A stretch of 64,000 bases of DNA from Aureisphaera sp963669405 (GTDB lineage Bacteria > Bacteroidota > Bacteroidia > Flavobacteriales > Flavobacteriaceae). Made by a program: the position numbers and the translations under genes. Every line of letters begins with the position of its first letter. Position 1 is the stretch's first letter. Below are positions 18,367 to 26,739 of this stretch, piece by piece. The DNA lies in contig CAXXHF010000002.1 in the NCBI GenBank assembly GCA_963669405.2, positions 1,116,001 through 1,180,000 of the forward strand, read 5' to 3'. A model generated the notes under the pieces. It was not told the origin of the DNA, ran no database searches, and was given only the letters and a program-made list of their open reading frames with translations.

Positions 18367-18750
18367 TTAACGACCTCCATCACCGTCATCATCAGCATGT
18401 TGTTTGTGGTCACCCTGTACTTTTTCGTCACGGTACTTGCAACAATCATGAACAGAATTATAGGCCTCTTCTGTAGCCTTCACAGCTTTAGTATCGTGTC
18501 CTACGGCTGCAATATTTTCCTGAATTATATTCAGGTCTGTCTTTCGCTCATCAAAAATAAGACTGAGCTCATGGGTTTTTACATTCCAAACGGCAGATTT
18601 CACCCCTTTCGTGTTTAGAGAGGCTTTCTCAATACGTTGCTTACACATCATACAAACTCCATCCACCTCCATAGTGGCTCTCGCGTTCTTGTTCTGGGCC
18701 CAAAGCCCCATACTTACAAACAATAAAGTAACTACTACTATTTTTTTCAT
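18367..18750 (-). CDS. secreted heavy-metal-associated (HMA) domain protein
   Basis: A 127-residue protein. The signal peptide MKKIVVVTLLFVSMGLWAQ targets it to the periplasm. One HMA domain follows with the metal-binding pair Cys33-x-x-Cys36 (GVCMMCKQRIEKA). An extra Cys pair (HDCCKY) and a His/Asp-rich tail (DHKQHADDDGDGGR) could also bind metal. I chose the ATG at 18748-18750, one base after the receptor stop; the open frame upstream lies inside the receptor gene. It is probably a periplasmic metal chaperone, most likely for copper, working with the adjacent TonB receptor. The metal is inferred. Confidence 0.85.
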   Translation of the reverse strand: MKKIVVVTLLFVSMGLWAQNKNARATMEVDGVCMMCKQRIEKASLNTKGVKSAVWNVKTHELSLIFDERKTDLNIIQENIAAVGHDTKAVKATEEAYNSVHDCCKYRDEKVQGDHKQHADDDGDGGR

Positions 18751-18751
18751 C

Positions 18752-20986
18752 TTATTCAATTTTATAGCGCAATCCTGCATAATACATACTTCCAAAAATC
18801 GGACCATAAACAAAAGTTGTATCAAAATAGGTTGCGAAAGGGTTTTCTGCGTTTACAATGGGCTGGTCCTGTCTAACATTTGTCATGTTCTCGCCTCCCA
18901 AATATACTTCAAATCGAGGAGAAAACACTTTAGTAACTTGTGCATTCAATGTACCAATGGATGGTGTTCGTTCTTCTAGCTGAAAAAATTCTGGATTGGT
19001 CTCTGTTGAAGGGTACCGTTGAGAATCTAACCAGTTATACGTAACATCAAATTTCCACTGTGCTCCATTTTCTTTTTCGTGGGTTTCATAGCTTGCATTG
19101 GCAAATATCCTATTCTTAGGAGTTAACGGGCGTTCTAATTTACCAGACAGGTAATCTGTCTGAATATCATAATATTTATACGCCATCCTAAGGTCTACAT
19201 GTTCTAAAAGATTGTAATTGAACTCTACCTGAAAAGAATTAGCATAGCTCTCCCCTCTCAAATTATAGAAACGGACATTTTGTGGGTTTTCCCAATCAAC
19301 CACCACTTGGTTCTGAAAATCAGTTCGGTAAAAGTCGAAAGTAATATCCGCCTTTCTTCCCAAAAGATTGAATCCTTGTAAATAGGAAAATCCATAATTC
19401 CAAGCTACTTCAGGATCCAAACCATAGACCTTTCCATCCTTATCCAAAATACTGATGTTCCTACTACTGGAAAACAATTTCTGATTTTCAGTAAAGATAT
19501 TTGCGCTTCTTCTTCCACTACCAACAGAAAATCGGAAGGCCGATTTCTCCCAAGGAGTATACTTTACATGCAAACGAGGTGTTACAAAGAAGCCCAAACG
19601 ATTGTGATTATCTACACGAACTCCAGCAGTTAAGGTTAATGCATCCAGGTTATTATAGGAATACTCAAAAAAGGCCCCTACTGAATTTTCGGTACGTTCA
19701 TAAGTCGTTTCGTTAACATCTTCATCATAATGATCATACGTGAAACTAACTCCCGCTTTCACTTTGTGCCTAGAATCACTAATGATGGAATTATACAGAG
19801 CATTGCCATAAAAACTCTTATGAATGATATTATAGGTGTTCAATCCAAAAAAAGACTCCTGCTCATGAAAGGTAAAGGCAGACTGTATTCCTACACTTTG
19901 GTAAGGGATTTCTGGATTAACCCATCCCAGTTTATTGGAGCCATCAAAACGACGTGTTTTGATTTCGCTACCCCAAAAGGGAGACGACAATGGATCTGAT
20001 CCTTCTACAAACTTTACTTGTCCAGCCTGTTTTACATCATCCATATACCGAAGGTTTATAAAGCTTACCCATCCCTTTTCAGGATTGGTATATTGCCATC
20101 TGTTCATCACATTTACTTGTTTTGCCAACGGTAAATCCAAAAAGGTATCATCGTTTTTATCGAATTTCTTGTTCCGTAAGTTACCATGAATGTAAGCGCC
20201 TGTAGCCCATTTATCGCCTATATCGGTATTGAAATGGGTATTGAGCTCTTTCCTGCCATTGAGGCCAACATACATATTGTGATAAAAAGAAAAGTCCTTG
20301 GTGGGCTTCTGCAGCTCTGCATTGATTTGTCCCGCTATACTTTCGAACCCATTTACCACACTTCCTGCTCCTTTGGTAATCTGAATACTCTCTACCCAAG
20401 TACCCGGAATAAAACTTAACCCATAAGCTTGTGAAGCTCCTCTAATGGAGGGAATGTTCTCAGTTGCAATTAAGATATTGGGGCTTTCTAACCCTAACAT
20501 TCTAATTTGTCGCGTACCGGTTACGGCATCGGCAAAATTAACATCAATCGAAGGATTGGTTTCAAAACTTTCAGATAGATTGCAACAAGCAGCTTTCAGC
20601 AATTCGTCACTACTTACCAAAATCGTATTCTGTGCCTGTAAGTAGGATCTAGCTGATGCTTTCTTTCTAGCGGAAACAGTTACCTCATCTAAATTGGCAC
20701 TAGCTTTTAGTGTATGCTCTATGCGTTGGTTTTGAGATACCGAAATGGTATCAGTCACATAACCAACATAACTAACTACCAATTGAGAATATGAAGTATC
20801 ATATGGAATACTGAAACCTCCATCAATATCCGTTACAACACCAATGCTTGTATTGAGCCAAACTACATTGGCTCCAAAAAGGCCTTCATTGGAACTACTG
20901 GCACCATCTAAGATTGTACCTTCCAATTGATCCTGTGCCATCATAGTCCAAGGCAACAAAATCATTATAAATATGAACTTTTTCAT
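18752..20986 (-). CDS. TonB-dependent outer-membrane receptor, probably metal-related
   Basis: A 744-residue receptor starting MKKFIFIMILLPWTMMAQ (signal peptide). A carboxypeptidase-regulatory-like beta domain follows (about residues 22-95), then the plug domain (IRMLGLESPNILIATENIP) and a 22-stranded barrel ending in an aromatic-rich strand (YYAGLRYKIE). The plug carries a Cys pair (LKAACCNLSESFE), unusual for siderophore receptors but seen in this metal-linked subgroup. The ATG at 20984-20986 was chosen for the signal peptide. The HMA gene follows after one base. It probably imports a metal ion or complex; copper is my inference from the neighbours. Confidence 0.9.
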   Translation of the reverse strand: MKKFIFIMILLPWTMMAQDQLEGTILDGASSSNEGLFGANVVWLNTSIGVVTDIDGGFSIPYDTSYSQLVVSYVGYVTDTISVSQNQRIEHTLKASANLDEVTVSARKKASARSYLQAQNTILVSSDELLKAACCNLSESFETNPSIDVNFADAVTGTRQIRMLGLESPNILIATENIPSIRGASQAYGLSFIPGTWVESIQITKGAGSVVNGFESIAGQINAELQKPTKDFSFYHNMYVGLNGRKELNTHFNTDIGDKWATGAYIHGNLRNKKFDKNDDTFLDLPLAKQVNVMNRWQYTNPEKGWVSFINLRYMDDVKQAGQVKFVEGSDPLSSPFWGSEIKTRRFDGSNKLGWVNPEIPYQSVGIQSAFTFHEQESFFGLNTYNIIHKSFYGNALYNSIISDSRHKVKAGVSFTYDHYDEDVNETTYERTENSVGAFFEYSYNNLDALTLTAGVRVDNHNRLGFFVTPRLHVKYTPWEKSAFRFSVGSGRRSANIFTENQKLFSSSRNISILDKDGKVYGLDPEVAWNYGFSYLQGFNLLGRKADITFDFYRTDFQNQVVVDWENPQNVRFYNLRGESYANSFQVEFNYNLLEHVDLRMAYKYYDIQTDYLSGKLERPLTPKNRIFANASYETHEKENGAQWKFDVTYNWLDSQRYPSTETNPEFFQLEERTPSIGTLNAQVTKVFSPRFEVYLGGENMTNVRQDQPIVNAENPFATYFDTTFVYGPIFGSMYYAGLRYKIE

Positions 20987-21183
20987 ATTGCTTTGGGGTT
21001 TAATAACATAAATCCCAATACTATTTCTAATTTTTTTTGAACGGTATTCTGACAACTCGTAAAAGCCATTCCAGATACCGAATATGTTTTTGTAATCATG
21101 ATTTTTATTTGATGTTAGGTTAATTCCATTACAAACTAGCCCTAAAGGGGCAATGGGAATCTTAGAAATCCCTTGGAATTACA

Positions 21184-21594
21184 TCAAATTAGAAAAGTTT
21201 CGTACAGCACACAGAGATCTTCTCCCAAAGGAGGCGGGCTGTAGTCCTTGAAATGATCATTATTGGCATTGAAGACAACTGCTTCATGTAAGAGAAATAC
21301 GGAAACGAAAGAGGCCACAAATACGGGGCTCAATTGAACATCGGAGGAGGCATCTGCAAAATTATCGTCGGTGTCTATCTGGGTATATTTATTATCACAA
21401 CAGTCGTGATCTTCTGCTGACTCATCCTCGCAATCCGGATCGTTCATAGTCACCATACCACAGGATAATACCTCCTGCCCCAGAGTTACTTTTGCCATCA
21501 TTTCGTAGTCCCCACAAAAATGTTGGGCATATGTTATCCCACTGCTACTTAATAGCAATAAAAGGGACATAAACATGGAAATAATGTGTTTCAC
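21184..21594 (-). CDS. HYC_CC_PP family small exported protein
   Basis: A 136-residue protein with an N-terminal signal (KHIISMFMSLLLLLSSSGITYA). It has the three marks that name the HYC_CC_PP family: an H-aromatic-C motif (QHFCGDYE), a double Cys (DHDCCDNKY) and a Pro-rich end (DYSPPPLGEDLC). A hydrophobic segment (about 88-106) lies between. The start is GTG at 21592-21594; no ATG gives a signal peptide of the right length. The family occurs beside TonB receptors and metal proteins, as here. Its function is unknown; the Cys and His residues suggest metal binding. Confidence 0.8.
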   Translation of the reverse strand: MKHIISMFMSLLLLLSSSGITYAQHFCGDYEMMAKVTLGQEVLSCGMVTMNDPDCEDESAEDHDCCDNKYTQIDTDDNFADASSDVQLSPVFVASFVSVFLLHEAVVFNANNDHFKDYSPPPLGEDLCVLYETFLI

Positions 21595-21598
21595 AGTA

Positions 21599-21606
21599 CA
21601 AAACTA
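21599..21606 (-). promoter_or_regulatory. possible -7 box (TAGTTTTG) before the HYC_CC_PP gene
   Basis: TAGTTTTG on the minus strand matches TAnnTTTG but ends only four bases before the GTG start, so the transcript would be nearly leaderless. No -33 element is clear. Confidence 0.3.
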
Positions 21607-21646
21607 AATCAAAAACTTATTTATACAGGTAAAAATTCGTTAAAAA

Positions 21647-22186
21647 TCACTTGATTTCATTGGAAACCCGTCCACATTTCAACATCACATCACCAAAATA
21701 TGGATTCCGAATTTCTTTGGTGTTACTTAACCAATATCCACCAGTATTGTTAAAAGCCATAGGACAATATTGCTTGTAAACAGCCCCAGAAGTTAATGCT
21801 CCTTCTAGTAGTTTTTCCACATCCGCGGAGACATCTGAAAACGACTGTCGCTGCACTTTTATATCATCACTTTCAGAAATTGCTTGAGCTGCTTTAAAAA
21901 CCTCGTCTTCTACACCCATGTTAGAATAAGCCGTTAACAAATGAGATGCTTTTTCTTTTGCCATTGTAGCATCTGTATTTACCAAAGCAGTCTTTAACAA
22001 ATTATATGCTTGGTAAACTTCGGCCACTTTAGGATCATTAAATGTTGCTTCTAAAGGAGAAGATGTATAGACTTCTTTGGCTGTTTCAACTTCTACGGTT
22101 TCAATTTCTGAGGATTGTTTTTCGTTCTTACACGATAAAGAAACCACAAACAACACTAACAATAGGGTAACTATTCGCACTTTCAT
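21647..22186 (-). CDS. DUF3347 lipoprotein
   Basis: A 179-residue lipoprotein: the signal MKVRIVTLLLVLFVVSLSC gives Cys19. The body is the helical DUF3347 domain. It starts with VAEVYQAYNLLKTALVNTD and ends with the characteristic YCPMAFNNTGGYWLS and IRNPYFGDVMLKCG. The domain is often fused to, or sits beside, copper-efflux (CusB-like) proteins, and the conserved Cys, Met and Asn residues at its end are thought to contact metal. It lies next to the HYC_CC_PP/TonB/HMA group and strengthens the copper reading. It has its own -7 box. Confidence 0.85.
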   Translation of the reverse strand: MKVRIVTLLLVLFVVSLSCKNEKQSSEIETVEVETAKEVYTSSPLEATFNDPKVAEVYQAYNLLKTALVNTDATMAKEKASHLLTAYSNMGVEDEVFKAAQAISESDDIKVQRQSFSDVSADVEKLLEGALTSGAVYKQYCPMAFNNTGGYWLSNTKEIRNPYFGDVMLKCGRVSNEIK

Positions 22187-22206
22187 GAAGATAAATTTAA
22201 GTACTA

Positions 22207-22214
22207 CAAAGATA
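22207..22214 (-). promoter_or_regulatory. putative -7 box (TATCTTTG) of the DUF3347 gene
   Basis: TATCTTTG on the minus strand is a full match to TAnnTTTG, 20 bases before the ATG. It lies just before the stop codon of the upstream exosortase-associated gene. Confidence 0.5.
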
Positions 22215-22219
22215 CACCA

Positions 22220-22645
22220 CTAGAGGTTTTTCTGAAAGTAAAAAGCAGGAATTAACAGCAATAGGAATACCGGTTGAATAAGAAATCTCCTTACGTAAAA
22301 AAGTGCCATATGCCCTCCAGCTTTATCAGACCCTAACAAGAACCAAAAGAAAATTAACAGCAATACATACACACACAGATACAGAAGCACTGATACTTTT
22401 ATGATGTCTTTCCTTCTAAAAATAACCCAAAGTATCAGCAATGAAATGCTGGTATTCAATAAGAATCGAAGAGAAGTATGCCCCAACAATTTGGTTAGAT
22501 CCATTTTTGGGAGTACATCGGTGCTATGAGTTGTTTTAAAAAATTGGATCAATGGGTCGTAAAAAAGATCTGAAGCATAGGCCCTTACCAGAATCAAAAT
22601 TCCGAACAAGATAACAACCCATATCCATGTCATCCATTTTTTCAT
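22220..22645 (-). CDS. exosortase F system-associated membrane protein
   Basis: A 141-residue membrane protein with about four transmembrane helices (residues 7-27, 55-72, 80-105, 117-137). It has the FYDPLIQFFK and LGHTSLRFLLNTS segments that I associate with the protein always found next to XrtF. Its start overlaps the xrtF stop by four bases (ATGA), so translation is coupled. It presumably helps XrtF process or attach exported proteins. The substrate and chemistry are unknown. Confidence 0.85.
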   Translation of the reverse strand: MKKWMTWIWVVILFGILILVRAYASDLFYDPLIQFFKTTHSTDVLPKMDLTKLLGHTSLRFLLNTSISLLILWVIFRRKDIIKVSVLLYLCVYVLLLIFFWFLLGSDKAGGHMALFYVRRFLIQPVFLLLLIPAFYFQKNL

Positions 22646-23193
22646 GCCCCAACTTTCTTTTTATGTTTCAGTCCCCTTACCCATAACATCCAAAGCAGAA
22701 AGACCATGCCATATATGATTCCCGGAAAAACCACTCCATGTAAAAGTTCATCGTACTGAGGAAATTCAAACAAAGCCATGGCAAGAATAGCAATACGAAT
22801 AATGTTTACACCATAAATCAATACCGTACCTGCCAAAACAAACAAAAGGGTTTTTTTGAGTTTTTGTGCAAAAGCAATAACAAAAGCCACAAATAGAATA
22901 ATGATACTAATAGCATTGCATCCCTCAATAATTCTGGCAAGGTATTTACCATTTACAAAGAGTTTCATGGTTGGTTGCGAATCATGCGGAGTCACCATGG
23001 CTTCGTACCCCAATCCATTTAAAACATCACTGCTTTGCCTGGCAACTAAATGGGTAACAAAATCTGGAGGATATATTGAATCTTTAGAACTGTGAAGGTA
23101 CCAAGAGTATAAAAACGTTAACACGAGATAGGTTCCCAAAAAGAGAACGACAAATCGAATGACCGATTTATATTTGTTAAGTATGTCTTTCAA
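22642..23193 (-). CDS. xrtF: exosortase family protein XrtF
   Basis: A 183-residue inner-membrane transpeptidase-like protein, compact as expected for XrtF. The exosortase catalytic triad is visible: Cys92 in IIEGCNAISI, Arg133 in NIIRIAI and His152 in LLHGVVFPG, each in or next to a membrane helix. Exosortases/archaeosortases cleave C-terminal sorting signals of exported proteins. No PEP-CTERM-like target is encoded in this window. It is co-translated with the XrtF-associated gene, and the divergent GAF gene is the usual neighbour in flavobacteria. Confidence 0.9.
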   Translation of the reverse strand: MKDILNKYKSVIRFVVLFLGTYLVLTFLYSWYLHSSKDSIYPPDFVTHLVARQSSDVLNGLGYEAMVTPHDSQPTMKLFVNGKYLARIIEGCNAISIIILFVAFVIAFAQKLKKTLLFVLAGTVLIYGVNIIRIAILAMALFEFPQYDELLHGVVFPGIIYGMVFLLWMLWVRGLKHKKKVGA

Positions 23194-23220
23194 ATTCGTG
23201 TATTAGTTCTTGGTAACACA

Positions 23221-23228
23221 CAAAAATA
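23221..23228 (-). promoter_or_regulatory. putative -7 box (TATTTTTG) of xrtF
   Basis: TATTTTTG on the minus strand matches TAnnTTTG. It lies 27 bases before the xrtF start codon, in the divergent spacer with the GAF gene. Confidence 0.45.
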
Positions 23229-23289
23229 TAGAAATAGATCTTGGGAGATAAAACGTTTTTAAAATACCTTTACCAAAAAATTGATTTCA

Positions 23290-23760
23290 ATGCCTTTTGA
23301 AGCTCTAAAACCCTCCATTGAGACCGCATTATCGACTTCGGAAAGTTCGGTAAATGATAAACTCACCAAAGTTTGTGAAATAATACAAAATGCCCTTCCG
23401 GCCTATGATTGGGTAGGGTTTTATTTTGCCAATGAAGCAGAAAGAACGCTTCATTTAAAGGCTTTTGCGGGTGAACCAACTGATCATACAGTGATTCCCT
23501 TTGGAAAAGGAATCTGCGGTCAAGTAGCGGAAAGCAATGCCAATTTTGTAGTCCCAGATGTAAAAGCACAGGACAACTATATTGCATGTAGTATTTATGT
23601 GAAAGCGGAAATTGTAATCCCTCTATTTAAGGATGGAAAAAATATTGGTCAAATAGATATTGATTCACACACTCCAAATCCTTTTACCGAAGCCGATGAG
23701 CGTTTTCTGGAATGGGTAAACGAGAAAGTATCTAAGATTCTTATCACACCCCTGTTCTAA
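23290..23760 (+). CDS. GAF domain protein, likely free methionine-(R)-sulfoxide reductase
   Basis: A 156-residue single GAF domain of the YebR/fRMsr type. It keeps Cys76 (GKGICGQVAE) and Cys100 (DNYIACSIYVKAEIV), which match two of the three redox Cys of the E. coli enzyme. The third position has Thr instead (HTVIPFG). The substrate-pocket DIDSH motif is present. If active, it reduces free Met-R-sulfoxide. I took the ATG at 23290 rather than the TTG nine bases earlier. The 3' end overlaps the convergent permease gene by 17 bases. Confidence 0.8.
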   Translation: MPFEALKPSIETALSTSESSVNDKLTKVCEIIQNALPAYDWVGFYFANEAERTLHLKAFAGEPTDHTVIPFGKGICGQVAESNANFVVPDVKAQDNYIACSIYVKAEIVIPLFKDGKNIGQIDIDSHTPNPFTEADERFLEWVNEKVSKILITPLF

Positions 23761-25000
23761 TAGCATCTACTGGATTTAATCTAGAAGCTGAATAAGCTGG
23801 AACAATTCCTGAAATCAACCCTATTATTGCTGAAATTAAGGTTCCTAAAAACATGTTCCAGGGCGAAAGTACAAATTGGAAATCTCCTGTTTGGGAAGAG
23901 GCAATCAACGAGCCAATAAAAACTAAAAACAACCCTACAAGCCCACCAATGATTGCCAAAATCATGGCTTCAAATAAAAATTGAAGGAGTATAAACTTGT
24001 TTTTGGCTCCCAAGGACTTTTGAATTCCTATTAGATTGGTTCGTTCCTTTACACTTACAAACATGATGTTGGCAATCCCGAAGCCACCAACCAACAAAGA
24101 GAATAAACTGATTACCCCGCCTATCTTATTCATGGTGCCTGTCATATTATTAATGGCATCGGTAAATCCTTGTAACTGATTGACAAAGAAATCATCCATT
24201 TGTTCTGGTTTAAGCCCACGGATAATTCTCATTTTTGATGTTAACAATGCAATAAACTCTTCATTGTCTACTCCTTTTTCGGGTTTTATAAGGATAAATG
24301 GAAATGTAGCTTTGTTATTATCTCCATAAATCCTACGCATGAAATTAACTGGTAAAAAAGTAGCTACATCTTTACTATCGCCAAAAATACCACTACCCTC
24401 TTTTTCCATTATTCCTATCACTGTAAGCTTACGTCCATATACACGTAACTTTTTCCCTATGGCGTTTTGTGCAGAACCAAACAAGCTCTGTGCAATTTCA
24501 TCACCAATAACAATTACGGTTGCACCGCGATTGGATTCCGATTCGTTAAAAAACCTTCCATAGGACAATTTTACATCTTCAATATTGGTTTGTTCGTGGG
24601 TCACTGCAATCATCTCTACATTTTCAACAGACTTATCCTCAAATTTCACTGTTTCCCGTTGTACATTTAATTGATAAGAAATCCCCTTCATATCTGGCAT
24701 CATTTTCTTTACCAGCATATATTCATCATAGTTTACATCGGGGAATTGATCCCTTTTCCATTCGGGAACTTCGGTTGGGCCAAACGAAAATCGACAAAGA
24801 AAAATAGTGCTATTATCCAGTCCACTAATGCTCCCTTCAATTTCCTTTTTTAACGAATCTACCGAGGCAAGAACAGCAATAATGGAAAATATCCCAATGG
24901 TCACTCCCAATAGCGAGAGAAAAGTGCGTAACTTATTATTAATAAGTGCACTAATAGCAAAATTAAAGCTCTCTTTCAGTACCCGTAAATAGATAACCAT
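23744..25000 (-). CDS. ABC transporter permease, MacB/FtsX family
   Basis: A 418-residue permease with the MacB layout: one N-terminal helix (residues about 20-45, RTFLSLLGVTIGIFSIIAVLA), a large periplasmic MacB-PCD domain (about 50-260), and three C-terminal helices in the FtsX domain (about 285-315, 335-365, 380-405). It also has the typical ending VPAYSASRLNPVDAIR. Such proteins work with an ATPase and often an adaptor to move lipoproteins, peptides or lipids, or to drive mechanotransmission. No partner ATPase is next to it. Confidence 0.9.
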   Translation of the reverse strand: MVIYLRVLKESFNFAISALINNKLRTFLSLLGVTIGIFSIIAVLASVDSLKKEIEGSISGLDNSTIFLCRFSFGPTEVPEWKRDQFPDVNYDEYMLVKKMMPDMKGISYQLNVQRETVKFEDKSVENVEMIAVTHEQTNIEDVKLSYGRFFNESESNRGATVIVIGDEIAQSLFGSAQNAIGKKLRVYGRKLTVIGIMEKEGSGIFGDSKDVATFLPVNFMRRIYGDNNKATFPFILIKPEKGVDNEEFIALLTSKMRIIRGLKPEQMDDFFVNQLQGFTDAINNMTGTMNKIGGVISLFSLLVGGFGIANIMFVSVKERTNLIGIQKSLGAKNKFILLQFLFEAMILAIIGGLVGLFLVFIGSLIASSQTGDFQFVLSPWNMFLGTLISAIIGLISGIVPAYSASRLNPVDAIRTGV

Positions 25001-25107
25001 AGTCCAAGTTTAAGGATTTTTATAACTCCTTTTTCAAATTCCTCTTTTCAAATTGAAAATAAGACGTTTTACATTGTGATAAGTTACAAAATTAGGCCTC
25101 AATTATG

Positions 25108-25115
25108 TATTTTTG
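25108..25115 (+). promoter_or_regulatory. putative -7 box (TATTTTTG) of purH
   Basis: TATTTTTG matches TAnnTTTG, 28 bases before the purH ATG. Its position supports the start at 25144 rather than the upstream in-frame ATG at 25105, which would lie before the expected transcription start. Confidence 0.5.
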
Positions 25116-25143
25116 CGACTTTAAATCTAGCAACAAACTTTCA

Positions 25144-26676
25144 ATGGCAGACTCAAAGAAAATCGCTTCGGCACTTATCTCGGTATTTCACAAAGATGGA
25201 TTGGCTCCTATCGTTAAAAAACTGGACGAATTGGGAGTGGCTATTTACTCTACAGGAGGAACTGAAAAATTCATAAACGATCTTGGAATAAAAGTAATTC
25301 CTGTAGAAAGCGTAACCGACTACCCTTCCATTCTAGGAGGGCGTGTAAAAACGCTTCACCCTAAAGTTTTTGGAGGAATTTTAAATCGCCAGGATAATGA
25401 AAGCGATGTTGCCCAAATGAAAGAATATGAGATCCCGCAATTGGATTTGGTCATTGTAGATCTTTATCCTTTTGAAAAGACAGTAGCTTCTGGTGCTTCA
25501 GAGCAGGATATTATTGAAAAAATAGACATTGGAGGCATTTCATTGATCCGTGCCGCAGCAAAAAACTTTAAGGATACTCTCTGTGTTTCCTCTATGGAAG
25601 ACTATGGAGAAGTTCTGGATATGATTACTGAAGGAAATGGAACCACTACCTTAGCACAACGAAAGCATTTTGCAGCAAAATCCTTCAATATTTCCTCTCA
25701 CTACGACACAGCGATTTTCAATTACTTTAATTCTGGTCACGAAATTTCCAGCCTCAAAATAAGTGAAACACAAGGAAAAGTTCTTCGCTATGGAGAAAAT
25801 CCACACCAAAAAGGGTTCTTTTTTGGGGATTTCGATGCCATGTTCAATAAGCTACATGGTAAAGAACTAAGTTATAACAATCTACTGGATGTAGACGCTG
25901 CGGTTAATTTAATGAATGAATTTGCTGGAGAGGCACCTACGTTTGCCATTCTAAAGCATAACAATGCTTGTGGACTTTCCCAAAGAGATACTGTTTTACA
26001 GGCTTACAAAGATGCTCTGGCTGGCGATCCTGTTTCTGCTTTTGGTGGTATTTTGATTTCTAATGTTGAAATCGATGCCCCAACAGCTGCAGAAATCCAC
26101 AAATTATTCTGTGAGGTTGTGATTGCACCTTCTTTTAGTGAAGATGCAATAGAGATACTGAAAGGAAAGAAAAACAGAATTCTTTTAGTTCAGAAATTAT
26201 ACAATCTCCCAAAGACCCTTACCCGAAGTTGCTTGAATGGTGCTTTGGTTCAGGATAAGGATCATATAACTGACTCCAAAGATATGCTTAGCGATGCTAC
26301 GCATAATAAACCTTCTGAAAAGGAATTGGAAGACCTGCTTTTTGCATCCAAAATCTGCAAGCATACCAAATCCAATACTATCGTGTTGGCAAAAGGAAAA
26401 CAGCTTTGTGCCAGTGGAACAGGACAGACTTCACGTGTGGATGCATTGCGTCAAGCTATTGAAAAAGCAACATCTTTCAATTTTGACTTACAAGGAGCTG
26501 TGATGGCAAGTGATGCATTTTTCCCATTCCCAGATTGCGTGGAGATTGCAGATAATGCCGGAATCACTGCTGTCATACAACCAGGAGGCTCAATAAAAGA
26601 CGAATTAAGTATTGAATATTGCAATGAAAATGGACTTTCCATGGTATTTACCGGGGTACGTCATTTTAAGCATTAA
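25144..26676 (+). CDS. purH: bifunctional AICAR formyltransferase/IMP cyclohydrolase PurH
   Basis: A 510-residue enzyme for the last two steps of IMP synthesis. The N-terminal MGS-like/IMP cyclohydrolase domain (1-190) has YSTGGTEKFI and LGGRVKTLHPKVFGGIL. The C-terminal AICAR transformylase domain has the catalytic KHNNACGLS (Lys-His) and ends GVRHFKH. I chose the ATG at 25144 (MADSKKIASALISVF). The frame is open 39 bases earlier, but those codons overlap the -7 box. It stands between the permease and mreB, with no other pur genes nearby. Confidence 0.97.
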   Translation: MADSKKIASALISVFHKDGLAPIVKKLDELGVAIYSTGGTEKFINDLGIKVIPVESVTDYPSILGGRVKTLHPKVFGGILNRQDNESDVAQMKEYEIPQLDLVIVDLYPFEKTVASGASEQDIIEKIDIGGISLIRAAAKNFKDTLCVSSMEDYGEVLDMITEGNGTTTLAQRKHFAAKSFNISSHYDTAIFNYFNSGHEISSLKISETQGKVLRYGENPHQKGFFFGDFDAMFNKLHGKELSYNNLLDVDAAVNLMNEFAGEAPTFAILKHNNACGLSQRDTVLQAYKDALAGDPVSAFGGILISNVEIDAPTAAEIHKLFCEVVIAPSFSEDAIEILKGKKNRILLVQKLYNLPKTLTRSCLNGALVQDKDHITDSKDMLSDATHNKPSEKELEDLLFASKICKHTKSNTIVLAKGKQLCASGTGQTSRVDALRQAIEKATSFNFDLQGAVMASDAFFPFPDCVEIADNAGITAVIQPGGSIKDELSIEYCNENGLSMVFTGVRHFKH

Positions 26677-26683
26677 ATTTTGT

Positions 26684-26691
26684 TACATTTG
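26684..26691 (+). promoter_or_regulatory. putative -7 box (TACATTTG) of the mreBCD-mrdA-rodA operon
   Basis: TACATTTG matches TAnnTTTG. It lies 7 bases after the purH stop and 48 bases before the mreB ATG. Confidence 0.5.
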
Positions 26692-26739
26692 TAGGAATAG
26701 CAAACCACAACCGTATAATCTACATCACATCTACTACTT

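Noticed and set aside
23191..23199. A single ACGAATTTG (minus strand) just before xrtF, matching the LytTR half-site.
   Set aside because: There is no second copy 21 bases away, so it does not form the paired site and is likely chance.
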